Source: Actinomycetes bacterium (GTDB lineage Bacteria > Actinomycetota > Coriobacteriia > Coriobacteriales > Eggerthellaceae). From it: a stretch of 64,000 bases of DNA. Where the stretch lies: NCBI GenBank assembly GCA_023429565.1, contig JAEZDJ010000044.1:17295-81294 (forward strand), read 5' to 3'. This document shows positions 54,406 through 63,741 of this stretch, one piece after another. The translations under genes were made by a program, and so were the position numbers. Numbering within the stretch: the stretch's first letter is position 1; each line of letters opens with the position of its first letter. Under the pieces are notes generated by a model. That model was not told the origin of the DNA, made no database searches, and worked only from the letters and a program-made list of their open reading frames with translations.

Positions 54406-54602
54406 CGTGTGTGCTCCATGCTGTTCGGAAGCCTTCGGACGAGTATAGCGCATGCAGGATAGTCCTTGTTCAGCGCGTCACCGGCGAGTTCCGTCTTGTC
54501 GCTGGAATATTTACAGTTGAGGCAATCTGCTCGAATCCTGCGATAATGATGCATGAGGGAACCGCAAGCCATATGATGAGGGTCGATGAGAGGGCAAGCG
54601 CC

Positions 54603-55052
54603 ATGAGAAAGAGGGGAGAACTGGCAGTCGTCACGGCCATGGGGGTTGTGGCTGCCATCTTTCTGAATGCTCCGGGCCTCGTGGGCGCAGTTCTTCCAGG
54701 CGACCAAAACGAGTCCCGCTATGGTGCGGCCCGTGAATCGCAGCAAACGGAACACTTCGAGGTGAACGACGACATAGCGCCAGAGTATTGCTTGGTCACA
54801 ATCCAGAGCCATCGGAAAGCTGGGCAAGCGAAGCAGGAGGCCATCGCCAAGCTGAGCGCCTTGGGGTTTCAGGTGAGCAGCGTTCCTGATTTCGAGATTT
54901 CCACATCGTCCGTTGTCTATGACGATAGAAAATACCGGAAGGTCGCAGAGCAGCTGGCGAAGGCGCTCGGAATACGGAAAGTGACGTTGTCCGATCAAGG
55001 CTACCGCTTGGAAGGAGACGTCTTGGTGCTGATAGGCGTCTCCAACGGCTAA
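54603..55052 (+). CDS. Membrane-anchored protein with LytR_C-like domain
   Basis: 149 residues: one N-terminal membrane helix (ELAVVTAMGVVAAIFLNAPG) and an extracellular domain resembling the LytR C-terminal domain (KQEAIAKLSALGFQVSSVPD, YRKVAEQLAKALGI). Such domains occur in cell-envelope proteins. The ATG at 54603 is preferred on spacing to GAGAGGGC; upstream in-frame ATGs exist. Confidence 0.6.
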   Translation: MRKRGELAVVTAMGVVAAIFLNAPGLVGAVLPGDQNESRYGAARESQQTEHFEVNDDIAPEYCLVTIQSHRKAGQAKQEAIAKLSALGFQVSSVPDFEISTSSVVYDDRKYRKVAEQLAKALGIRKVTLSDQGYRLEGDVLVLIGVSNG

Positions 55053-55070
55053 GACTGCGGTGAGGGCCGT

Positions 55071-56633
55071 CTACACGTCCAGTTGCATATACGTGTCGAA
55101 CTCTTCGGTGACTTCCTTCGCCGGCTCTTTGGTAAGCTTCGAAACGATGACGATGGCAAGCAGAGCCACCACGAATGCCGGCAAAAGCTCATAAACCCCG
55201 AAAACCCCACCAAGGGGCTTCACGAACGAGTGCCATACAAGAACCGTCACCGCACCGGAAACCATGCCAGCCAACGCGCCCGCGAAGTTTGCGCGCCGCC
55301 AGTACAGGCTCACGAGCATGAGCGGCCCGAACGATGCCCCGAATCCTGCCCATGCGTAGGAGACGACGTTGAAGATGGATGAATTCTCATCAAGCGCGAT
55401 GACGATGCCGAACAGCAGCACAGCCACGAGTGTCAGGCGCGCCACGAGCATGACCTGGCGATCGGTCGCATCCTTCTTGATGAGGCCCTTGAAGATGTTG
55501 GTGGCCACGGCGGATCCCGAGATGAGCAGATATGACGACGACGAACTCATCGAGGCCGCGAAGATGCCCGATACCACCAGCCCGCAGAAGAACGCCGGGA
55601 GGAGCATCTGCGAGAGGACAATGAAAACGTTCTCGGCGGACGCCTGTGTCAAGAATTCTGTCGGGATGACGGCACGGCCGATGATTCCGATGCAGACCGC
55701 ACAGCCCAGGGAAACGACGCACCAGGTGACTGCAATGATTCTTGATTTCGTGAGCTCGCTGGAATGACGGACGCTCATGAACCTCACCAACACCTGAGGC
55801 ATGCCAAAATAGCCGAGCCCCCACGCCAGACCGGATATGATGGTGATCGCCCCATACTCTTGCGCAGCGCCAAACAGGGGTGTGCCATCCTGGACGACCT
55901 GCTTGCCCGCCTCGTCAAGAACGGGTGTCGCAATCTGCGTCGCACTCAAAAAACCGGGAATGTCGCGCAGGAACGCAACCGTGTTGTCCAGTCCTCCTGC
56001 CGCCGTCACGCTGCCCACGAACACGACAACCAGGGCGCAGATCATAATCGTTCCCTGCACGAGGTCGGTCGTGCACACCGAAAGGTATCCGCCGACGAAC
56101 GTGTAGAGGAACACGATAAGCGCACCAATCACCATCATGGTGGCATAGTCGAGCCCGAAGAGCGTTGAGAACAACTTGCCGCAGGTCACAAAGCAGCTTC
56201 CCACGTAAATGCAGAAGAACAGCAGAATGATGATGGCGGCGATGGTCATGAGGACATTGTTCTTGTCATGGAAACGGTTTGAAAAGAAATCGGGAATGGT
56301 GATTGAGTTATTGGCTTTCTCGGAATACTTTCGAAGCCGCTTCGCCACGAATTTCCAGTTCAGGTATGTTCCAAGGGCAAGTCCGATGGCCGTCCACATG
56401 GCATCTGAAGCGCCGGTGAAGTAGGCGACGCCCGGCAGACCCATAAGCAGCCAGCCCGACATGTCCGAAGCTTCTGCGGAAAGGGCGGTCAGCCACGGGC
56501 CCAGCCCCCGCCCGCCCAAGAAATAATTCTCCGACGAGGCATTCGATTTCTTCGCATACACGAAGCCGATAGCCACCACGACGATGAAATAGATGAGCAT
56601 CGCAAGCAATACCCAGAAATCATTGGAAACCAT
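55071..56633 (-). CDS. putP: Sodium/proline symporter
   Basis: 520 residues with about 13 membrane helices of the SSS family. PutP-type motifs are present: ENYFLGGRGLGPWLTALSAE, ASDMSGWLLMGLPGVAYFTG, and GLGYFGMPQVLVRFMSVRHS. It imports proline with Na+. The start at 56633 is used because residues before it are not PutP-like. Confidence 0.93.
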   Translation of the reverse strand: MVSNDFWVLLAMLIYFIVVVAIGFVYAKKSNASSENYFLGGRGLGPWLTALSAEASDMSGWLLMGLPGVAYFTGASDAMWTAIGLALGTYLNWKFVAKRLRKYSEKANNSITIPDFFSNRFHDKNNVLMTIAAIIILLFFCIYVGSCFVTCGKLFSTLFGLDYATMMVIGALIVFLYTFVGGYLSVCTTDLVQGTIMICALVVVFVGSVTAAGGLDNTVAFLRDIPGFLSATQIATPVLDEAGKQVVQDGTPLFGAAQEYGAITIISGLAWGLGYFGMPQVLVRFMSVRHSSELTKSRIIAVTWCVVSLGCAVCIGIIGRAVIPTEFLTQASAENVFIVLSQMLLPAFFCGLVVSGIFAASMSSSSSYLLISGSAVATNIFKGLIKKDATDRQVMLVARLTLVAVLLFGIVIALDENSSIFNVVSYAWAGFGASFGPLMLVSLYWRRANFAGALAGMVSGAVTVLVWHSFVKPLGGVFGVYELLPAFVVALLAIVIVSKLTKEPAKEVTEEFDTYMQLDV

Positions 56634-56889
56634 GTAGCCGCTTCTTCCCTCAAATGAACAGTACGGTGAATTGTACTTTATCCGGGTGAAGTATCCTCCG
56701 GCATGTTCGGCGAAAAAACTGAAAAGGGAAGCCACGGCTGGTCGTAATATTGAAAAAGAGCAATTTTATCAGGCTGAATGGTGCACGTGCTGCAAGCAAT
56801 GACCGCTTTCTGCGCACGCTTGCGATTGCCCGGCAGCAGCGTGAAGCAACGTTTGACGCTGCTGCCGGAGGTCTGGTCTCGCGGTTCTG

Positions 56890-57612
56890 TTACTCGATTA
56901 TGCCAAAGGGAACGAATCCAGGCTTGCTTGGCATCGCCTCGGAGCGGGTGAAGGCAAAGTGCTTGCCTTCCTGCTGACACGCCAACGCATAATGGCAGAG
57001 GGCAATTCCCATATCGAGATCGGTGAGTTTGTAGACAAGGGACAGCGGTGGCTTCAGCTTCTGCCGATACACCAAAACCTTGTCGCCGGTCTTCTCGAAA
57101 TACCAAGGCTGGGTGTTCATTCCGGAGGGCGCGAGATGCACGGCTTGCATGCGCTCGTCGTCCGATGCGTTGGTGATGTTTTCGACGGGTTTGCGGTTGA
57201 ACTCGCTTGCGGTTCGGTGCAGCGATCCTGCCGGGGTGCCAAAAGCCAGCGTGACAAGGTCGTCTCCGGTGTCGCTTTTCTCGGCATCCCTTGTCGATCC
57301 CAGCCAGACGCTCCCGATCCCTTTGGTGTCGAGCCACAAAACCAGCTGCTCGAACCGAAAGCCGGCCTCTTCCATTTCGCCCGGGGCGCCGTTGCCGCTG
57401 ATGATGAGATAGTGGGGAGCTTCTGCCCTGAATTTTCCCTTGGTCTTGCGGGCAAAGCGCCAGGCAAGCGGCACGGAGGCGTCGAGCGGCGAGAGTTCGG
57501 CGATTGCCTGCTCCACTTCGGCGAGCGTTTCCGCATCCAACGGCTGTGCTTCGTATTTGCGCGTTGACTTGCGTTGGGAGATGGCGCGATACGAGTCGGG
57601 GGCAGGTTTCAT
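56890..57612 (-). CDS. Nitroreductase-family protein
   Basis: 240 residues. AISQRKSTRKYEAQPLDAET at the start and the HLAPSGMNTQPWYFEKTGDK segment (SxxNxQPW) are FMN-binding nitroreductase features; LDMGIALCHYAL is the C-terminal conserved helix. Two nitroreductase-like halves seem to be fused, as in the TM1586-type subfamily. AAGGAGAG precedes the start at 57612. It is 226 bp downstream of the HTH-desulfoferrodoxin gene on the same strand. Confidence 0.88.
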   Translation of the reverse strand: MKPAPDSYRAISQRKSTRKYEAQPLDAETLAEVEQAIAELSPLDASVPLAWRFARKTKGKFRAEAPHYLIISGNGAPGEMEEAGFRFEQLVLWLDTKGIGSVWLGSTRDAEKSDTGDDLVTLAFGTPAGSLHRTASEFNRKPVENITNASDDERMQAVHLAPSGMNTQPWYFEKTGDKVLVYRQKLKPPLSLVYKLTDLDMGIALCHYALACQQEGKHFAFTRSEAMPSKPGFVPFGIIE

Positions 57613-57838
57613 TTTCCCACTCTCCTTGCCTTCGAGTAGATGGTGGGCGTTGTAGCCCGTGTCTCGAAGAATAGTCCTCAAACGGCACGGAGGCGAGCCT
57701 TTCCTCGCAATCTCTGGAGAAACGGGTCGCGCATGGAGCAAACCTGCATTTATGCCGCGGCTTGCAGCGGGGCGGGGCTTGCGGGCCAGCATCTGTTGCC
57801 GTTCGCGGTTGCCCGCCCCCTTCTGTTCCGGAGGCCTG

Positions 57839-58480
57839 TTATCGACGACCTGCTGCAAGGGTGGCGTCAAAGGCGTTCGGGCCGGGCGCCTTTTCACGGC
57901 GTATCTTTTGGACATAGAGGCCATGGTGGTTGCAGAAGGTGTAGAGCGTGGCTGGTCCATTGGCGGCAAAACGGGCCTGGGCATCCTGTTCGGGGTAAAG
58001 CTTTTTGATCTGGAGGGTATCGCTGCTCAGGAGAGCCATGAATGAGAGATGGTGGCTCTTGGTCATGGGATGGCCGCACTGGACGAAAAAGCCTCCGTCG
58101 CTCTTTTCCACGGTGACCGTGTGAGCTTCGTCGGGCTCCTCGGCTTCCAGCCGGGGCAGGACGATGCCATGGCAGGAGACAGACGCCTCGCCAATGCCGG
58201 TGAGCACGTTTCCGCACAGAGGGCAGACATAGAAGTTCGTGCGGCTCATGTTGGCCGAGACGTTGCGGTTGGTCGCGATCTCGCCGGAAAGCAGTTCGGC
58301 AACGGACACCTTCAGACAGGCGGCCAGGGGTTCGAGAAGGGAGATGTCGGGAAGTCCTCTTCCGGTCTCCCATTTGGATATGGTCTTGTCGCTCACGTCG
58401 AGCCGTTCCGCGAGTTGCAGCTGGGTGAGCTTCTGTGCCTCACGGAGGCTTTTGATGGTGTGCGCGGTGAGATAGGGCAT
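57839..58480 (-). CDS. XRE-type regulator fused to a desulfoferrodoxin-like domain
   Basis: 213 residues. Residues 1-70 are an XRE helix-turn-helix (IKSLREAQKLTQLQLAERLD, KTISKWETGRGLPDISLLEP). Residues about 84-205 follow desulfoferrodoxin/superoxide reductase order. First comes a rubredoxin-like knot, CPLCGNVL with a later SCHG. Then come the centre II iron ligands: His in AHTVTVEKSDGG, GHPM, TKSHH, and FCNHHGLY, matching the family's HPM..H and CNxHG pattern. All five centre II ligands appear present. It is divergent from the flavoprotein at 58704 and upstream of a nitroreductase. A role as an oxygen- or superoxide-responsive repressor is inferred. Confidence 0.78.
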   Translation of the reverse strand: MPYLTAHTIKSLREAQKLTQLQLAERLDVSDKTISKWETGRGLPDISLLEPLAACLKVSVAELLSGEIATNRNVSANMSRTNFYVCPLCGNVLTGIGEASVSCHGIVLPRLEAEEPDEAHTVTVEKSDGGFFVQCGHPMTKSHHLSFMALLSSDTLQIKKLYPEQDAQARFAANGPATLYTFCNHHGLYVQKIRREKAPGPNAFDATLAAGRR

Positions 58481-58703
58481 GGCGTGGATCCTTTCATCCT
58501 TGAAGAGTAGGATACCCGCGGTCTCGCCAAAACGGAACCTACGCATCGTAGACCCGGACTTCGGGATTTTCAGGACTGTCCCCAAAAGGGGGGATATCCG
58601 TCAATTGGGGGACATACCGCGTTTGGCGGATAGGCAAGATACCTCGTCAAACGTACGATCTGGGCGTTATGCATGATCACTTGATATGAAGGAGGAGGAT
58701 AAC
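58481..58703. promoter_or_regulatory. Divergent control region between the HTH-desulfoferrodoxin and flavoprotein genes
   Basis: About 220 bp. It includes the G/C blocks GTCCCC-AAAA-GGGG and a later GGGGGAC near 58580-58608, which can pair, and CCGC-GTTTG-GCGG at about 58617. These are candidate operators for the fusion regulator or for a LuxR regulator. Confidence 0.4.
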
Positions 58704-60557
58704 ATGCAAACGGAAAACAAGGGGCAGGGTTTGGACCTCAATCGTCGCAGTTTTCTGAAGGGTGCGTTGGCAACGGGAGCCTTGGCTGCTTCGGGCATGG
58801 CGCTGGGGGCCTGCGCGCCGCAATCGAGCAGTGGCTCGACCCAGAGCGAGGGCACTGCTCAGGCCGCCGCCCTTCCATCGGGCTATATGTGTCAGGAAGA
58901 CTGGCTCGGGACAGCCCCGACCGTGGCGGATTCCGACATCGCCGAAACGGTGAAGGTTGATGTGGTGGTATGCGGCGGCGGAAACGCGGGTATCCAGGCG
59001 GCGCTCGCCGCCGCCGAGGAGGGCGCAAGCGTCGCGGTGATCGAAAAGGGCGCACCCTCAGACGGCAGTGATTACCTTCACTGCTACGGACAGGAGATCG
59101 GCCACTTCAACTCGCAATGGCTCATCGACCAAGGGTATGGACCCTATGACACGGGCGACATCGTCACGGAGTTCTGCAAGCGGGGCGGCAACCGAGTCAG
59201 TCCGGAGATCATCCGTGTTTTCGTGGAGAACAGCGGAGAGATGTTCGACAATTTCTTCTCGCTCATCCCGTCAGACAGCCCTATGCTCACGCGCGGGGAC
59301 AAGGGTGAACTGGGGCTGCATGTGGCCTACGGCCGCGAACCGGGAGACTATCCCATCGTGCAGGCGGGCTACAAGACGTGGGTCGGCGATGCCATGTTCT
59401 GGGGGCCCTACAACGATCAGCCTGCCGATGGCGTGGGCATGTTCTCCAATTTGAGCGAAGCGCAGAGCTATTCCATGAAAAAGGCTCAAGATCTTGGAGC
59501 CACCTGGTATTTCAATACGACGGGCACCGTGCTCGTTCAGAATGATGACGGAGATGTGACCGGCCTCGTCGCCAAGAACTCCGACGGATCGTACACCAAG
59601 TTCGAAGCCGAGGGCGGCGTCATTTTGGCCTGCGGTGACTTTGGCCAGAACAGCCAGATGATCTGGCAACTCATCAGCGAGGTTGCCGAATGGAGCGAGA
59701 GGCAGGGCGTGTCTGCCGACAGCGTGACCACCATGACGATGAACGACGGATCCGGCCACAAGATGGGCTGTTGGGCCGGGGGCTATATAGAGCCAGGCCC
59801 CCGCCCGACCATGTCCATGGGCGGAGGCGGCGGCGGTCCTTGGGGGACCTCGCCGTTCCTGTGGCTCAATGCGGAAGGCAAGCGGTTCATGAACGAGGGG
59901 ATCACCGTTGGGGCATATGCGGCAACCCTCCGACAGCCCCTCGGCATCGTTGCCACCGTGACCGACTCAAAATGGCTCACTACGGTGCAAAACGCCAGCA
60001 TCGACCACGGTGCACCCAACTATACCCGGCCTCAGTATTACGAGGATCTTGTCACCGACATGTCGGCGGTCGTTGCAGGCGGCGCCGAGGGCGGCATCGT
60101 TCGCTCGTGCACCATCACGGAGCGCATGCCTTCGACGGTGTACGGTGCTGATACCCTTGAGAAAGCTCTCGAGTATGCCGGCTACGATCAGGATGTCATT
60201 CCGGCCTGTGTCGAATCCATCAAGCGATACAACGAGTTATGCACGGCTGGCATGGACACCGATTTTGGCAAGGATGCAGTTCATATGGTGCCCATCGATG
60301 AGCCGCCGTATTATGTCGCCCCGTCCAGCAATGAGGCGACTGGCTCGGCAGGGCTCGTCACGCTTGCGGGCCTGGTGACCGACGGTGACCTCGTGGTCGT
60401 GCGACCAGATTACTCACGTGTGAACAACCTCTATGCAGTGGGCAACTGCCTGGGGCAGCGCTATGGCAATGCCTATTCGACGCCGACTGCTGGCGTGTCC
60501 ATCGGCATGGCGATGACCTATGGACGTGTTGCGGGAAAGAACGCGGCTGCGAACTGA
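58704..60557 (+). CDS. Tat-exported FAD-dependent reductase (lipoprotein), fourth copy
   Basis: 617 residues with Tat motif NRRSFLKG and a lipobox-like LGAC. FAD-binding strand: DVVVCGGGNAGIQAALAAAE, with a GASVAVIEKG strand after it. The C-terminal FAD loop is NLYAVGNCLGQRYGNAYSTP. The fumarate reductase His motif position reads LVTLAGL. It is the longest of the four flavoproteins. GGAGGAGG precedes the ATG. It faces the LuxR regulator at 60805, with a hairpin between them. Confidence 0.88.
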   Translation: MQTENKGQGLDLNRRSFLKGALATGALAASGMALGACAPQSSSGSTQSEGTAQAAALPSGYMCQEDWLGTAPTVADSDIAETVKVDVVVCGGGNAGIQAALAAAEEGASVAVIEKGAPSDGSDYLHCYGQEIGHFNSQWLIDQGYGPYDTGDIVTEFCKRGGNRVSPEIIRVFVENSGEMFDNFFSLIPSDSPMLTRGDKGELGLHVAYGREPGDYPIVQAGYKTWVGDAMFWGPYNDQPADGVGMFSNLSEAQSYSMKKAQDLGATWYFNTTGTVLVQNDDGDVTGLVAKNSDGSYTKFEAEGGVILACGDFGQNSQMIWQLISEVAEWSERQGVSADSVTTMTMNDGSGHKMGCWAGGYIEPGPRPTMSMGGGGGGPWGTSPFLWLNAEGKRFMNEGITVGAYAATLRQPLGIVATVTDSKWLTTVQNASIDHGAPNYTRPQYYEDLVTDMSAVVAGGAEGGIVRSCTITERMPSTVYGADTLEKALEYAGYDQDVIPACVESIKRYNELCTAGMDTDFGKDAVHMVPIDEPPYYVAPSSNEATGSAGLVTLAGLVTDGDLVVVRPDYSRVNNLYAVGNCLGQRYGNAYSTPTAGVSIGMAMTYGRVAGKNAAAN

Positions 60558-60663
60558 GAGCGGCATCACTGACCTGAGACGGGCCTTACCCCGCTTCAGG
60601 CAATCCCCACGGTACGGGCGATTCCCTCCCTCCTTTCACTCGTGGCCGTTCGGGCGGAAATGC

Positions 60664-60710
60664 ATGACGAGAAGCCGGTTTCCAGACAGAGGGAGCCGGC
60701 TTCTCGTCAT
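60664..60710. terminator. Perfect 15-bp bidirectional hairpin
   Basis: ATGACGAGAAGCCGG (60664-60678) pairs exactly with 60696-60710 around a 17-nt loop. It lies between the convergent flavoprotein and LuxR genes. Confidence 0.6.
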
Positions 60711-60804
60711 GGTGCCGCACGTGCTTTAATCGGTGGGGATGGAGAAGCGGTGTCGGTGGAAATGCGTTCGGCGGCAGGGAAGACCATGGCGCGGGATGGC
60801 GCTT

Positions 60805-62250
60805 CTACTTCGATTCCCGGTTCTTCCGCGACGTGTCGGCGAGGGCGATGAGCTCGTCTTTGGAATGCACGTCCATCTTCTCGTAGATGCGCTTGATGTG
60901 GGTTTTGACCGTATGGAGAGAGACCACGAGCTCCTCGGCGATGAACTTGGCCGAGTGCCCCCGCACGAATAGCGCGAAGACTTCCGTCTCTCGAGGCGAA
61001 AGCTTGTGATCAGCGCACAGGGCGTCAATGGATAGGGAAGGGGATGTCCCTGCGGGTTCGGCAACCGGTGCTTTTTGGGGCTGCGATGCCGACGGGGTTT
61101 CTGGGTCTATCGAAGGCATGGCTGCGAGCAGAATGAAGAAGATGATGCTGCAGATGGGGGTGATGAGTTCTCCGCCGAGGGCTCCGATAAGCGGAGCGAG
61201 GGCGATGCCGAGGAGGATGACCATGGCCAGCATGGCGTAGGCTCCGCCGAACAGCAGGCGGGCGCGTGCGGGCGATCCTTCGGCGAGCTCGCAAGTCTTG
61301 ATCCAGAAAGCAACTTGGAACAGGGCAAATCCGATTCCCGAAGAAAGTCCGGAAGCCATGGTTCCCACAAAGCCTTCTATCATGGACAGTATCCATCCAA
61401 GCAGCAGCAGGCCGACGGCCAAAGGTAGGGTGAATCCTGTGCTTGGGTTGAGGGCGCGTCGAGTTGACAGCGCGATGAGAGCTGCGCATCCGAGAGCCCT
61501 GCCGATATCCGTGATGAGGATGGACTCTGCTCCCGTGCCTCCCGGTGGTGAGCCCATAAGCGAGTTTCCCCAGGAAAATCCCCATATCATGCAACACAAC
61601 ACGCACCCGAAAAGGGGTTTCCACCATTGAAGGGCAACCTCAGACAAGGTTGTGCCGATCTGGGGGATGCCTTTCTGAGCCACCGAATCCTCGCGCGGGC
61701 GTGCGGAGGGGTCGTCGAGGGGCAGGGCGGATATGATGACGGCAGCCCCCATGACGACCAAGTTCACTTGGTCGGTTCCCCAAACATCGAACAGCAGCTT
61801 GAAGAGAAATGCCAGGAGAAAGGCTGCGGCCGTTGTTGCGACAAGCTCGCGCTTTTCGAGCAGCATGAAAGCCTGAGCCCACATCAAGAGCACCAAAGCG
61901 CTGCCTACTCCCATGAGTCCTGCCCCGATGGGAACCTGCGCCGCTATGCCGATTCCGGCGACGCTGAACAGAAATGTCAGGCCAATGCCAGCCAAGACGG
62001 GGAGCACGCAGGCAAGCGAGGGAAGATGGAAGACAGGCGCCGTCCTCAAGGAGGGTATGAGGTTGCAGACCAAAAAGGTCAGCGCTGCGGCGAAGAGATA
62101 TGAGACCAGAAAGTACAAGGGACTGTCGAGCGAAGCGAGCGATAAGGCTCCTTGATGGGGAAGCTGAACGAAACAGAGCAGCGAGAAGATAAGCGGTGCC
62201 ACAAGCAGACAGCGCGTGTGTATATGCGTCCGTTCAAGCAGAGATCCCAT
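60805..62250 (-). CDS. LuxR-type regulator with multi-spanning membrane domain, third copy
   Basis: 481 residues: about 12 hydrophobic helices, a Pro/Ser/Ala-rich linker, then the LuxR helix-turn-helix (LSPRETEVFALFVRGHSAKF, then HTVKTHIKRIYEKMDVHSKD). GGGAGG precedes the start at 62250; the open frame reaches 62358. Its position suggests control of the flavoprotein at 58704. Confidence 0.9.
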   Translation of the reverse strand: MGSLLERTHIHTRCLLVAPLIFSLLCFVQLPHQGALSLASLDSPLYFLVSYLFAAALTFLVCNLIPSLRTAPVFHLPSLACVLPVLAGIGLTFLFSVAGIGIAAQVPIGAGLMGVGSALVLLMWAQAFMLLEKRELVATTAAAFLLAFLFKLLFDVWGTDQVNLVVMGAAVIISALPLDDPSARPREDSVAQKGIPQIGTTLSEVALQWWKPLFGCVLCCMIWGFSWGNSLMGSPPGGTGAESILITDIGRALGCAALIALSTRRALNPSTGFTLPLAVGLLLLGWILSMIEGFVGTMASGLSSGIGFALFQVAFWIKTCELAEGSPARARLLFGGAYAMLAMVILLGIALAPLIGALGGELITPICSIIFFILLAAMPSIDPETPSASQPQKAPVAEPAGTSPSLSIDALCADHKLSPRETEVFALFVRGHSAKFIAEELVVSLHTVKTHIKRIYEKMDVHSKDELIALADTSRKNRESK

Positions 62251-62325
62251 TATTCCTCCCGATGGCCAGTCTAGCAGAACATGAAGCAGGGGGGGAACAA
62301 ACATGTCGGATCGCATGGCCGATGG

Positions 62326-62349
62326 GTATACTGGTTGCAACCAGTATAC
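62326..62349. promoter_or_regulatory. Perfect 24-bp palindrome, operator of the GyrI-like gene
   Basis: GTATACTGGTTG is followed directly by its exact reverse complement. The palindrome sits 23 bp before the GyrI-like gene and 75 bp before the divergent LuxR gene start. Its length and symmetry fit a dimeric repressor site. Confidence 0.7.
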
Positions 62350-62372
62350 GCTTGGCAAAGGAGGAGCATCCC

Positions 62373-63014
62373 ATGCCGTTCGACTTCAAGAAAGAATACA
62401 AGGAATTCTATCTGCCACCTCGAACGCCCGGCATCGTTACTGTGCCCCCGATGCATTTCATCGCCGTGCGCGGGGCGGGTGATCCCAATGAGGAGGATGG
62501 TGCCTATAAGCAGGCGGTTGCCGTGCTGTATGCCGTCGCTTACACCATCAAGATGAGCTATAAGGGAGATCATGCCATTGAGGGGTTCTTTCCGTATGTG
62601 GTGCCGCCGCTCGAAGGGTTCTGGTGGCAGCCCGGGGTGCATGGCGTCGATTATGCAGACAAGGCTTCCTTCGAGTGGATAGCGGCCATCCGCCTGCCCG
62701 ATTTTGTGACGGCGGAGGTGTTCTCTTGGGCGGTCGAGGAAGCGTCCCGCAAGAAGAAACTTGACTGCTCGGCAGCGGAGTTCATGTGCCTAGACGAGGG
62801 CGTCTGCGTTCAGGCAATGCATATCGGCGCATACGACGACGAGCCGGAGACGGTTGCGGCAATGGATGTCTATGGGCGCGATCAGGGATTTGAACTCGAT
62901 TTCAATGCGGAGCGCCATCACCATGAGATATATCTTTCCGACCCTCGCAAAACGGACCCTTCGAAGTGCAAGACGGTCATTCGCCACCCTGTGCGCGTGG
63001 CGGGAAAACGATAA
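62373..63014 (+). CDS. GyrI-like small-molecule-binding protein
   Basis: 213 residues: FDFKKEYKEFYLPPRTPGIV, MHFIAVRGAGDPNEEDGAYK and HHHEIYLSDPRKTDPSKCKT match the GyrI-like/YdhE-type proteins that bind or detoxify small molecules. AAAGGAGGAG precedes the ATG at 62373; the frame extends back to 62196 across the palindrome. It is probably induced through the palindrome just upstream. Confidence 0.85.
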   Translation: MPFDFKKEYKEFYLPPRTPGIVTVPPMHFIAVRGAGDPNEEDGAYKQAVAVLYAVAYTIKMSYKGDHAIEGFFPYVVPPLEGFWWQPGVHGVDYADKASFEWIAAIRLPDFVTAEVFSWAVEEASRKKKLDCSAAEFMCLDEGVCVQAMHIGAYDDEPETVAAMDVYGRDQGFELDFNAERHHHEIYLSDPRKTDPSKCKTVIRHPVRVAGKR

Positions 63015-63250
63015 AGGGCAAATGCTTGCGGAAGAGGCCCGTGGGGCATACGCAGGGGGGATGCCCGCTAGGATGCTCGCGCAGACCGCCTGTGCGACCA
63101 CCTGTGGCTACCCGTGCAGGCAACCCATGAGACAGCGAGCTTTTCCCTTGCGGTCGTGCTGCCGACGTCGGAATTGACCGCGCCAGAAACGTGGTTGTCG
63201 AGAGCGCCCGTGCTTGTATAGAGCGCCCCTAAATAAGAAAGAGGAGTAAG

Positions 63251-63679
63251 ATGAGGGATGTAAAGAAGACAATAGGAAATCTGATCGACAAGGCGCCGCT
63301 GACGCAGATATGCTATACAGACGACGAGGGCTTCCCCATCACCAAGGCCATGCTCAAGCCGCGTGAGCGGGAGGGAATCGAGATATTCTGGTTTTCAACC
63401 AACACGTCATCAAACAAGGTGAAGTTCTTCCGTCAAAATCCCAAGGCAAGCATCTACTTTGTCGACAGGCGATTTTTTCGAGGCGTGAGTCTTGTTGGTA
63501 CCGTGGAGGTGCTCGAAACGCCTGAGGCGAAAGAGCGCCTGTGGCAGCGGGGCGACGAGCAGTACTATCATGAGGGAGTGGCCGATCCCGATTACTGCGT
63601 TTTGCGCTTCACTGCTCAGAAGGGTCGCTATTACAGCAACTTCAAGTCGGAAGACTTCGTCGTCGACTCATCTTTGTGA
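63251..63679 (+). CDS. Pyridoxamine 5'-phosphate oxidase-like flavin protein
   Basis: 142 residues of the split-barrel FMN family: TQICYTDDEGFPITKAMLKP, IFWFSTNTSSNKVKFFRQNP, and SIYFVDRRFFRGVSLVGTVE. These proteins reduce or bind small substrates with FMN or F420. AAGAGGAG precedes the ATG. The substrate is unknown. Confidence 0.9.
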   Translation: MRDVKKTIGNLIDKAPLTQICYTDDEGFPITKAMLKPREREGIEIFWFSTNTSSNKVKFFRQNPKASIYFVDRRFFRGVSLVGTVEVLETPEAKERLWQRGDEQYYHEGVADPDYCVLRFTAQKGRYYSNFKSEDFVVDSSL

Positions 63680-63741
63680 ATGGCGGACGCCAAGGGCTTC
63701 GTGCCTTTTGGCGTCGCCGAGGGGAAAGGGGCGCCCTTGAA

